Source: Methanomicrobiaceae archaeon
GTDB taxonomy: Archaea; Halobacteriota; Methanomicrobia; Methanomicrobiales; Methanomicrobiaceae
NCBI GenBank assembly: GCA_016937345.1
Contig: JAFGWE010000017.1
Span: 1 to 64,000, forward strand
DNA: 64,000 nt
Reading direction: 5' to 3'
This document shows positions 17,288 to 24,762 of the stretch, one piece after another; the stretch's first letter is position 1, and each line of letters opens with the position of its first letter. The notes under the pieces are model-generated. The model was not told the origin of the DNA. It was given only the letters and a program-made list of their open reading frames with translations, and ran no database searches. The position numbers were made by a program, and so were the translations under genes.

Positions 17288-20203
17288 GTGTTTAAAAATT
17301 TTTTTCTTCTTCTCAGAGCGATAATTTTTTTTATAATCGTTATTTTTCTGATTGTTGGAATATCGCCTGTTTCTGCCTGCGATTTTCAGATGCCTCTGGG
17401 TAAAGAGACATCTGATCTGAAAGCAATTTTTTTGCAGAATGAATTGCCTGATCAAAATCTCCCGGATTTTGTTTATGACCGGAATACAAATGTGTGGTCT
17501 GCATTTAATTCCGCACAGTCTCTTGAAATCAGGTCAGATAAAACGGGAACTTCGATTATTTCCCCGTATGGTTATGTAAAATTTAGTCTTTCATCCGTCG
17601 GAAGAGAAGACAATTTAATTGTGGCGGAGAAGGGTGTCATATATGCTGACGGGCGGATGCTTGAAATTATCCGGCCTGACTACAGGGAATGGTATCTGAA
17701 CGGGGATATGTCTCCTGAACAGGGAATGACAATAAACAAACGTCCGGATGGTCAGAGCAGCCTTCTGGTAACATTTGATATCTCGGGAGATCTACTGCCT
17801 GTCTTAAATGCAGGTGATCTGATATTTTGTGACGAATCAGGAGAGGTGTTAAGATACAGCGGGCTTAAGGCATGGGATGCAGAAGGAAGAGTCTTAAAAT
17901 CGGGTTTTGTTTTTACCGGGGATATTATATGCTGGGAGATCGATGATACAGACGCGGTCTATCCGGTAAAAATTGATCCTGTGTTTGGACTAATAAAAAG
18001 ATTACAGTCCACAGAATATATTGCGGTGGATGACTGGTTTGGGCATTCTGTCTCTATAAGTGGCGATTATGCTATTGTCGGTGCATCCCAGAATAATACT
18101 TGCGGTAACGATGCCGGTGCCGCCTACATCTTCAAAAAAGGTGAGGGAGGAGTTGACAACTGGGGTCTTTTAAAGAAATTACATTCCACAGAATATATTG
18201 CGGCGGATGACTTGTTTGGGTATTCTGTCTCTATAAATGGCGATTATGCTATTGTCGGTGCATCTCGTAATGATACTTGCGGTAACGTTGCCGGCGCCGC
18301 CTATATCTTCAAAAATGACGGTTTAGATAACTGGGGTCTTTTAAAGAAATTACAGTCCACAGAATATATTGCGGCAGGTGACAATTTTGGCAGTTCTGTC
18401 TCTATAAACGGTGATTATGCTATTGTCGGTGCATATGAGAATGATACTTACGGTAACATTGCCGGCGTCGCTTATATCTTCAAAAATGACGGTTTAGATA
18501 ACTGGGGTCTTTTAAAGAAATTACAGTCCACAGAATATATTGCGACAGGTGACAATTTTGGCAGTTCTGTCTCTATAAACGGTGATTATGCTATTGTCGG
18601 AGCACAGGAGAATGATACTTGCGGTAGCAGTGCCGGTGCCGCTTATATCTTCAAAAAAGGTGAGGGAGGAGTTGACAACTGGGGTCTTTTAAAGAAATTA
18701 CAGTCCACAGAATATATTGCGATTTATGACAGATTTGGGAAATCTGTCTCTTTAAGCGGCGATTATGCTATTGTCGGGACATATATGAATGATACTTGCG
18801 GTAACGATGCCGGTGCCGCCTATATCTTCAAAAAAGGTGAGGGAGGAGTTGACAACTGGGGTCTTTTAAAGAAATTACATTCCACAGAATATATTGCGGC
18901 GAATGACGAATTTGGTGTTTCTGTCTCTATAAACGGCGATTATGCTATTGTCGGAGCACAGGAGAATGATACTTGCGGTAGCAGTGCCGGTGCCGCCTAT
19001 ATCTTCAAAAAAGGTGAGGGAGGAGTTGACAACTGGGGTCTTTTAAAGAAATTACAGTCCACAGAATATATTGCTTTGGGTGACAGATTTGGTAATTCTG
19101 TCTCAATAAATGGCAGTAATGCGATTGTCGGGGCATACCTGAATAATAGTTGCGGTAGCCATGCCGGTACCGCCTATATCTTCAACGAAACCACATTTGA
19201 ACCTATATTCTCAGCTATCTCTCCTTCATCCGGTTCAACAGCCGGCGGTACTTCAGTGACAATCACCGGTACAAATTTCACATCAGGAGGTTTGTTTGGT
19301 GTTGCCATCGGAGGTCTTGATGCGACGGGTGTCTATGTCAGTGCCACAACAATTACTGCAACAACACCTGCCCATGCAGCCGGAGCTGTTAATGTTGTTG
19401 TCACCAATAATGACGGCCAGACTGCAACCGGGACAGATGCATTTACATATACTGCGCCAGCACCGACAGCAGCTCCTACATCATCCGGCGGAGGTACTTC
19501 CTCCGGCGGCGGATCAAACACCAATACGGGTGTCGGTGCCTCACAGAATATGAAAGCCGGAGATACTGCATCGTTTAGTTTTGAGGGCAAAGGTGCGGTC
19601 GACGAACTCTCGGTGAAAGTCGCTGATGATACACCAAACCTGATGGTGACTGTTAAAAGGCAGAGCTCTCTTCCCTCATCGATAGCAAATGCACCTGAGA
19701 CAGATGTGTATGAGTACGAGGAGGTAAAGACATATCATGCCGATGCATCAGATATCTCAGGCGGAGTTTTTGAGTTTGAGGTCTCAAAGAGCTGGCTCTC
19801 CCAAAACGGCTATACAATGGGCGATGTCGTTATGCTCCACTACGTTGAAGGAGTCTGGGTATCCCTTCCGACAGTGTTTGTCAGGGAGGAGGGCGGCAGC
19901 TACTATTACAGTGCAGAAACACCGTCCTTTTCCTGGTTTGCAATAGGAATAGAGGAGGGAGAGACGATTATTTTGGAAGAGAAAGCAGAAACACCTGCCC
20001 CTGCCACAACTGAAATAACACCTGCTGCAGCCACCCTGCCTGTTCAGACAGAAGCACCTGTTCCGGCGGCAGAGAGTCAGCCCTCATCATTAATGCCGGT
20101 TATTCTGGCCCTTGTAATAATTCTGCTGATAATTATCGGAGCCGGATTGTGGCAGAGAAGACAGAAGAGTAAATATCCGGAATGGTGGGATAAAAAACTT
20201 TAA
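17288..20203 (+). CDS. secreted seven-bladed beta-propeller surface protein with IPT/TIG domain
   Basis: From the GTG at 17288 (AAGAGGAG at 17272-17279 gives 8-base spacing) the protein starts with a clean signal peptide ending near SPVSA. An upstream GTG at 17201 would put ~29 residues before it. Order: N-terminal beta region, seven FG-GAP-like repeats, an IPT/TIG immunoglobulin-like domain (SPSSGSTAGGTSVTITG), a Ser/Gly linker, a domain resembling the PGF-pre-PGF domain of archaeal surface proteins (MKAGDTASFSF... SFSWFAIGIE), a Pro/Ala/Thr-rich stalk, one membrane helix and a basic tail. The C-terminus is a plain TM anchor, not PGF-CTERM. Topology: outside, anchored in the membrane. Probable adhesin or S-layer-associated protein, likely glycosylated; ligand unknown. 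Confidence 0.85.
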   Translation: MFKNFFLLLRAIIFFIIVIFLIVGISPVSACDFQMPLGKETSDLKAIFLQNELPDQNLPDFVYDRNTNVWSAFNSAQSLEIRSDKTGTSIISPYGYVKFSLSSVGREDNLIVAEKGVIYADGRMLEIIRPDYREWYLNGDMSPEQGMTINKRPDGQSSLLVTFDISGDLLPVLNAGDLIFCDESGEVLRYSGLKAWDAEGRVLKSGFVFTGDIICWEIDDTDAVYPVKIDPVFGLIKRLQSTEYIAVDDWFGHSVSISGDYAIVGASQNNTCGNDAGAAYIFKKGEGGVDNWGLLKKLHSTEYIAADDLFGYSVSINGDYAIVGASRNDTCGNVAGAAYIFKNDGLDNWGLLKKLQSTEYIAAGDNFGSSVSINGDYAIVGAYENDTYGNIAGVAYIFKNDGLDNWGLLKKLQSTEYIATGDNFGSSVSINGDYAIVGAQENDTCGSSAGAAYIFKKGEGGVDNWGLLKKLQSTEYIAIYDRFGKSVSLSGDYAIVGTYMNDTCGNDAGAAYIFKKGEGGVDNWGLLKKLHSTEYIAANDEFGVSVSINGDYAIVGAQENDTCGSSAGAAYIFKKGEGGVDNWGLLKKLQSTEYIALGDRFGNSVSINGSNAIVGAYLNNSCGSHAGTAYIFNETTFEPIFSAISPSSGSTAGGTSVTITGTNFTSGGLFGVAIGGLDATGVYVSATTITATTPAHAAGAVNVVVTNNDGQTATGTDAFTYTAPAPTAAPTSSGGGTSSGGGSNTNTGVGASQNMKAGDTASFSFEGKGAVDELSVKVADDTPNLMVTVKRQSSLPSSIANAPETDVYEYEEVKTYHADASDISGGVFEFEVSKSWLSQNGYTMGDVVMLHYVEGVWVSLPTVFVREEGGSYYYSAETPSFSWFAIGIEEGETIILEEKAETPAPATTEITPAAATLPVQTEAPVPAAESQPSSLMPVILALVIILLIIIGAGLWQRRQKSKYPEWWDKKL
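17990..19186 (+). repeat. seven tandem 171/177-bp repeats coding propeller blades
   Basis: Seven units encode blades built on STEYIA..D.FG.SVSINGDYAIVGA...DTCG..AGAAYIF. Units 1, 4, 5 and 6 have 59 residues (with KKGEGGVDNWG), units 2 and 3 have 57 (KNDGLDNWG), unit 7 is partial at the end. The units are nearly identical at DNA level; units 4 and 6 share the whole second half. That points to recent duplication or gene conversion. Confidence 0.92.
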
Positions 20204-20278
20204 TTTTGAAATTTTTTAATATAATATTTCTCTCTTTTTTTTGTATCTCTGCTCTTTTTCTCCATGCCTGGACCCTTG

Positions 20279-20546
20279 CGATTCACGGAAAACCGTAAAT
20301 GAAAAAAATGTTGCCTGTCATATCGCAAGCAGACGTTCCTCCCCGAACTCCTCGTCCTTATCTTTGATAGCTTCCGTGACACCGTCCGTGCAGAGTACCA
20401 AAAAGTCGCCCGGTTTTAAGTCCGCCTTAACAGACTAAAGATCAACATCGTCCATGACCCCAGGAGCAATTCCTTCGGCCTTGAGATCTGATGCGAATTG
20501 GTTAATATCGGATTATCTGCATTGAAAAAAAAGTGAACGTGAATCG
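20279..20546. repeat. short inverted repeats flanking a gene remnant
   Basis: CGATTCACG (20279-20287) and its exact complement CGTGAATCG (20538-20546) enclose the phosphatase remnant. The right copy is part of a tandem CGTGAATCGTGAAT, and GAAAAAAAAGT occurs twice around it (20523 and 20551). The arms are short, so chance cannot be excluded. Confidence 0.35.
20318..20523 (-). pseudogene. remnant of SpoIIE/RsbU-type PP2C phosphatase (C-terminus only)
   Basis: On the minus strand, one frame reads LKAEGIAPGVMDDVDL, a TAG stop at 20437-20435, then [20 protein letters not shown] and, further on, [11 protein letters not shown] before a TGA at 20320. This is the conserved end of SpoIIE-type PP2C phosphatases, including the metal-binding TDGVTEA. 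Just upstream the match jumps to another frame (NADNPIL, for the usual NAGHNPP). All N-terminal parts are missing. So this is a truncated, frameshifted, stop-containing relic. No protein is expected. Confidence 0.75.
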
Positions 20547-20589
20547 TGAATGAAAAAAAAGTCTGGCGGAATCAGAGATCGCCGGAATA

Positions 20590-21034
20590 TTATTTACGGA
20601 CTCCGTTCCAGAGATACGTATTCTTACTTGCGTCATCTGCGTGTTCCCATGTTCCGGTGAAGGAATTTCCGTCAGCTGATATTACAAATTCTATTGTACC
20701 GGATGTTTTGGTGATACCATTCTCAGACTCAGACCAGGTTCCGGTCAGTGTATCTCCGTCAACATTACCTGTTATTGACCCTGTGGAATTTTATTCGGGA
20801 TTAGTATAGGTTCCGGTTACCGATTTACCTGTCTGGGTGAACGTAATGTCATCCCCCGGCATCAGGGTTGCGTAATCCGCAGATGTAAATGTTGTACTCC
20901 ATATACCGGACCAGGAGGACATTTCTTCAGCAGCAGGTGTTGCCGGTGTTGTACCGGATGTGCTTGTGCAGCCGGCAGCCATCATCATGAGACAAGACAA
21001 GGCCGGCAAGAATAATAACCATTGATTTTTTCAT
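20590..21034 (-). pseudogene. lipoprotein gene broken by a frameshift and a stop
   Basis: A perfect GGTGAT ribosome binding site (21043-21038) precedes ATG at 21034, which starts MKKSMVIILAGLVLS; the frame is then lost near 20991-20984. Removing one base restores a lipobox MMMAAGCTSTSG and a mature part reading SWSGIWSTTFTSADY. That frame meets TAA at 20793-20791, after which it continues without loss as STGSITGNVDGDTLTGTWSE and DGNSFTGTWEHADD to a final TAA at 20590. Intact length would be about 148 residues, an all-beta repeat lipoprotein. Two independent lesions beside another relic argue for true decay, not a sequencing error. Confidence 0.75.
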
Positions 21035-21043
21035 AAAATCACC

Positions 21044-21406
21044 TTTTAATTTTATCACTTGCCTTTGTAATTATACTTTTTTAAATAATGTTTTAAGATG
21101 CCTGATGCCGCCTCCTGCACCGGGATCCGCTGCAATCTTTTTCATGTCCGTCTGATTATGCCCTTCTGCTCTTCTGTTGAGCCTTTCATTTCTGTGAGTT
21201 TTTTGCAGATCCATTTTACGTTCCGTTTTGTCTCGTTAATCATATTGGTGCTTTTATCAGCTGGTAACAGGTGATAAGTGCGACTTTGTTTTGGGCTTTA
21301 TAGTGAATAGATCAAATATTGAAAGATCAATATATCCGTTGCAGGAGGATTTTTTCATTCCGATAGTCATCAGAAATATGTTCTATTATTTTCAAATAGT
21401 ATTACA
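21044..21406. other. intergenic region before thiM
   Basis: No convincing gene. A short minus-strand frame (start near 21239, 33 codons, Lys-rich) has no ribosome binding site. A palindrome ATATTGA-AAGA-TCAATAT lies at 21316-21333, ~75 bases before thiM, and AGGAGGA at 21344 is not followed by a start codon in range. I see no TPP-riboswitch consensus. Confidence 0.4.
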
Positions 21407-22216
21407 ATGGATAAAAAGACTGCAGCAGAGCTACTTACAAAATTACGGGAGGAAAAACCTGTAATTCATCATATAACCAATTATGTGACAGTAAATGACT
21501 GCGCTAATATTACTATATGTGCGGGCGCCTCGCCTGTTATGGCAGATTCCAAAGAGGAGGTAGAAGAGATGGTTGCAGTAGCAGGAGCACTTGTCCTAAA
21601 CATAGGAACTCTCTCACCCGCTCAGATTGAGTCCATGATTCTTGCCGGAAAGAGGGCAAACGAACTTAATATACCTGTAATTTTAGATCCTGTCGGTGCC
21701 GGCGCAACTGCCCTCCGGACAAAAAGCGCCTTAAAACTCACAGAAGAACTTAAAATTTCAGTAATAAAGGGAAATGCCGGTGAGATTGGTGTGCTTGCCG
21801 GCGCAAAGGCAACAGTCAGGGGTGTTGATTCGGGTTCACTTGAGGGTGATGCATTTGAGGTTGCAAGAAGATGCTCTGAGTTGACAGGCGCTGTTGTGGC
21901 TATGAGCGGTGCAACGGATATCGTAACAGACGGCAAAAAAACTCTTATTGTGGAGAACGGACATCCCATGATGGGAAATCTCTCAGGTACCGGTTGTATG
22001 GCGGCGTCTTTAACAGGTGCTTTTGCAGCGGTATCCGATGATTATCTGGAATCAACCGCATCCGCACTTGCTTTGTTTGGTCTTTGCGGTGAGAAAGCCT
22101 CTGTATATTCAAAAGGCCCGTATTCTTTCAGAACAGGACTATGTGATGAGCTTTTCAGGTTAAAGTCAGTTGAACTTGGTGTTGATGCAAGGATAAAAGA
22201 CAAAGATGGCATATGA
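21407..22216 (+). CDS. thiM: hydroxyethylthiazole kinase
   Basis: Phosphorylates 4-methyl-5-hydroxyethylthiazole with ATP, supplying the thiazole half of thiamine phosphate. At 269 residues it has the family length. Typical are the N-terminal PVIHHITNYVTVNDCAN, ILDPVGAGAT, VIKGNAGEI and the ribokinase-fold catalytic GTGCMAASLTGAF. The stop overlaps the start of thiE by 11 bases, so the two are translationally coupled. Substrate is probably salvaged thiazole. Confidence 0.96.
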   Translation: MDKKTAAELLTKLREEKPVIHHITNYVTVNDCANITICAGASPVMADSKEEVEEMVAVAGALVLNIGTLSPAQIESMILAGKRANELNIPVILDPVGAGATALRTKSALKLTEELKISVIKGNAGEIGVLAGAKATVRGVDSGSLEGDAFEVARRCSELTGAVVAMSGATDIVTDGKKTLIVENGHPMMGNLSGTGCMAASLTGAFAAVSDDYLESTASALALFGLCGEKASVYSKGPYSFRTGLCDELFRLKSVELGVDARIKDKDGI

Positions 22217-22850
22217 TCTTTATGTTGTAACGGATGAGGAGATATCAGGCGGAGTCTCACATGCAAAGGTTGCAGAACTCTCTCTGGCCGGAGGAGCGGA
22301 CTGCATACAGTTGCGGGATAAGAAAAAAACTCCTGAAGAACTTCTCTTTGTTGCAGAGGAGATATCTGCGGTCTCAAAAAGATACAACTCCCTTTTTTTC
22401 GTTAATGACTACCTTGATGCTGCGATTGACTCCGGTGCCGACGGAGTTCATCTCGGACAGGATGATATGTCCGTATATGAGGCAAGAGAGGTTGCACCCG
22501 CCGGATTTTTAATCGGTGTTTCAGTCGGAGATCTGAGTGAGGCAAAGGCTGCGGTGAAAAACGGAGCTGACTATATTGCATTAAGTCCGACGTTTGATAC
22601 AGATTCAAAACATGATGCAGGCCCTGGAAACGGCATTTTTGAGCTTAAAAGGATCTGTGAAAATGTATCTCTGCCTGTTATAGGTATAGGAGGAATTGGT
22701 CTTCATAATGTCCGTGATGTGATAAGTGCAGGTGCATCGGGCTGTGCTGTAATATCTGCGGTTGTGGGAAAAGAGGACATAACAGCAGCCGCTGCTGGGA
22801 TTAAAAGAGCAATTTCTGATGCAAAAAAAGATATGAAAAGGTTTCTGTAG
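22206..22850 (+). CDS. thiE: thiamine-phosphate synthase
   Basis: Joins hydroxymethylpyrimidine pyrophosphate and thiazole phosphate to thiamine phosphate. TIM-barrel of 214 residues with the family signatures LRDKKKTPEE, FVNDYLDAAIDSGADGVHLGQDDM, the phosphate-binding SPTFDTDSKHDAG and GIGGIGLHN. The start ATG lies inside the last codons of thiM. Together they form a thiamine salvage operon; no other thi gene is in the window. Confidence 0.96.
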   Translation: MAYDLYVVTDEEISGGVSHAKVAELSLAGGADCIQLRDKKKTPEELLFVAEEISAVSKRYNSLFFVNDYLDAAIDSGADGVHLGQDDMSVYEAREVAPAGFLIGVSVGDLSEAKAAVKNGADYIALSPTFDTDSKHDAGPGNGIFELKRICENVSLPVIGIGGIGLHNVRDVISAGASGCAVISAVVGKEDITAAAAGIKRAISDAKKDMKRFL

Positions 22851-22947
22851 GGTATTTTCTCCCTTATCTTTCCGGAAAAGATAAAATCCTTAATTCTGGA
22901 GCTTTTTTTCAGAGAAATATATAAAGTACTGATAAATATATCATAAT

Positions 22948-23910
22948 ATGGAGTTTGCCATCTCACAGAAATGGTCCGGTATTACAACTAAACTCATTGT
23001 GACTCTTTCACTAACATTAATAGTTGTAGCCTTAACAATCATCTCTCTTATCAATAACATTCAGGTAGTCTTCACGCAGTTTTATTACATACCGATTATT
23101 CTCACTGCATACTGGTTTAATAAAAAAGGCGTTTTATATACAATATTTCTCAGTGCATTCTATATCACCGCTGTTTACGTATTCAGTCCTCAGGATGAAC
23201 AGGTTCTGCTTGCAGCATCAGGAAGGATTGTCTTCTTCATCGGAATATCGCTGGCCAGTGCATATCTTGCCATAAAAATCAACCGGCAAAAGGAGCAGAT
23301 AACCAGATCGGAAGAAAGGCATCGGGCTATATGGGATAGTATTCAGGCAGGCATCATTCTGATTGATGCAAAAAACCACACTATAATTGCGGCAAATCCT
23401 GAAGTTCAGAAGATGACAGGTTTCTCTGAAAGCGAGATGGTCGGTCACATCTGTCATAAATTCATCTGTCCGGCAGAAGAAGGAAAATGTCCTATAGGAG
23501 ATCTCGGACTCAAAGTAGACCGGTCAGAACGCATACTTCTGTCCAGGGAAGGAGTCAGAATACCGGTTCTTAAAACTGTAACAGAGATGCGGGTAGGAAA
23601 CAATGAATTTTATGTTGAAAGCTTCATCGACATAACATCGCTTAAAGATGCGGAAAACACTCTCCTTGCATACCTTCGCGAAGCAACACTTCGTGTTCAA
23701 AACCCGGTGGAGCTGGTGCGGGACAATTTACAGGAGCTCTCAGATGCCCTTAAAGATGAGGATACAACACCTGAATATATCTCCACAGCACTTGCAATCC
23801 AGCAGAGGAACATGGATGACATAATCAGCAATCTAAAGGAGATCGAACACGCAGTTGCAGAGAAACGGACTGAGATCCCTGATGCGCTAAGGGAATATCT
23901 CAAGAGGTAA
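22948..23910 (+). CDS. membrane PAS sensor with His-less DHp-like domain
   Basis: Of 320 residues, ~12-110 are membrane-embedded (about four helices; shares TQFYY...W with the protein at 6029). A PAS domain spans ~122-235 and holds an unusual cluster H167, C169, H170, C174, C181 (GHICHKFICP...KCPI), which could bind a metal, haem or act as redox switch. The C-terminal domain (~238-320) matches those at 2230 and 6029: L248 stands where the phosphoacceptor His would be, before P253, and the tail is EIPDALREY. No ATPase domain exists. The KaiC-like gene starts 10 bases later, as in the pair at 1648-3390. Confidence 0.8.
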   Translation: MEFAISQKWSGITTKLIVTLSLTLIVVALTIISLINNIQVVFTQFYYIPIILTAYWFNKKGVLYTIFLSAFYITAVYVFSPQDEQVLLAASGRIVFFIGISLASAYLAIKINRQKEQITRSEERHRAIWDSIQAGIILIDAKNHTIIAANPEVQKMTGFSESEMVGHICHKFICPAEEGKCPIGDLGLKVDRSERILLSREGVRIPVLKTVTEMRVGNNEFYVESFIDITSLKDAENTLLAYLREATLRVQNPVELVRDNLQELSDALKDEDTTPEYISTALAIQQRNMDDIISNLKEIEHAVAEKRTEIPDALREYLKR

Positions 23911-23920
23911 TGACAGGGCT

Positions 23921-24484
23921 ATGACAAATTTCACAATTCAGGAAGATGACAAGCGAATAATCATTGCATTGTCTCCATCAAAGACCTATAGGGAGAATAT
24001 CTTCCGGATGATAAATGAGATCCAGAAAAAAAGCAGTCTGTTAATAATTATAATATGTGTTAATCAGCCCGCAACATTTCTGATGAATTTGTACAAAAAA
24101 AACGGGATTGATACAAGCCGGATCTATTTCATAGACGCGATAACACAGTACGCAACCGGCACTGCCCCAAAAAATGTTGAGAACTGCATATTTGTCTCAA
24201 AACCAAGTGACCTTACCTCAATGGGAATCGCAGTCACCAAGACATTGCATAAATTTGAAGGGGATAAATCCTTGATCTTTCTTGACTCAGTCAATGCAAT
24301 GCTAATCCATTCAAGTTCTTTGGATCTTACGAAATTTATCCATTTTATCATCAGCAAACTTCGTATAATGAATATTGCAGGAATTCTCCTTGCAATTGAG
24401 AACGGAATTGATCCGGTACTTTTCACACAGCTCACGACATTTGCCGATGATATCGTTGAATTCCCCGAAGAAGATGCAGGATGA
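23921..24484 (+). CDS. KaiC/RecA-like signalling protein without Walker A (second copy)
   Basis: Paralogue of the protein at 1648: 187 residues with the Walker-B-like LIFLDSVNAM (D122, S123) and no P-loop; the first strand continues into ALSPSKTYREN. Shared blocks are FIDAITQYATG, PSDLTS, DSVNAMLI and TKFIHF..SKLRI. No signal peptide or DNA-binding motif. It follows a sensor gene by 10 bases, making the second sensor/KaiC-like pair in the window. Most likely it receives the signal by direct contact with the sensor's helical domain; this is inference. Confidence 0.72.
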   Translation: MTNFTIQEDDKRIIIALSPSKTYRENIFRMINEIQKKSSLLIIIICVNQPATFLMNLYKKNGIDTSRIYFIDAITQYATGTAPKNVENCIFVSKPSDLTSMGIAVTKTLHKFEGDKSLIFLDSVNAMLIHSSSLDLTKFIHFIISKLRIMNIAGILLAIENGIDPVLFTQLTTFADDIVEFPEEDAG

Positions 24485-24762
24485 AAAAATCTGTAAATAT
24501 TCTGAATAAAATTTATCACTATATGATTTCAATTAACCACTATGGGGGGAAAAAAGAGGATTTTTTCAATACCTGACAGGTAAAACTTAATTTTTTTGCT
24601 TGTTCTTGGAATAATACTCATTTTATTTTCTCTGACCTCACTATAGGCTGCCTGCTTTTCCTGCCCAAAGGAAACAGGGAAATTTTATCATCTGATACCA
24701 GGAAGGATAAAGATGACGGATTGTTATATATTAAATTTGGTCAGGATTCGGGGGGTTTACGG

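Noticed and set aside
17990-19186. Regular repeats that might be a CRISPR array
   Set aside because: Units are 171/177 bp without unique spacers of even length and encode continuous protein blades.
21128-21239. 33-codon Lys-rich minus-strand ORF between the broken lipoprotein and thiM
   Set aside because: No ribosome binding site, no recognisable motif; kept only as a note on the gap.
21250-21406. TPP riboswitch before thiM
   Set aside because: The conserved CTGAGA and GAACCTGA-type elements are not present.
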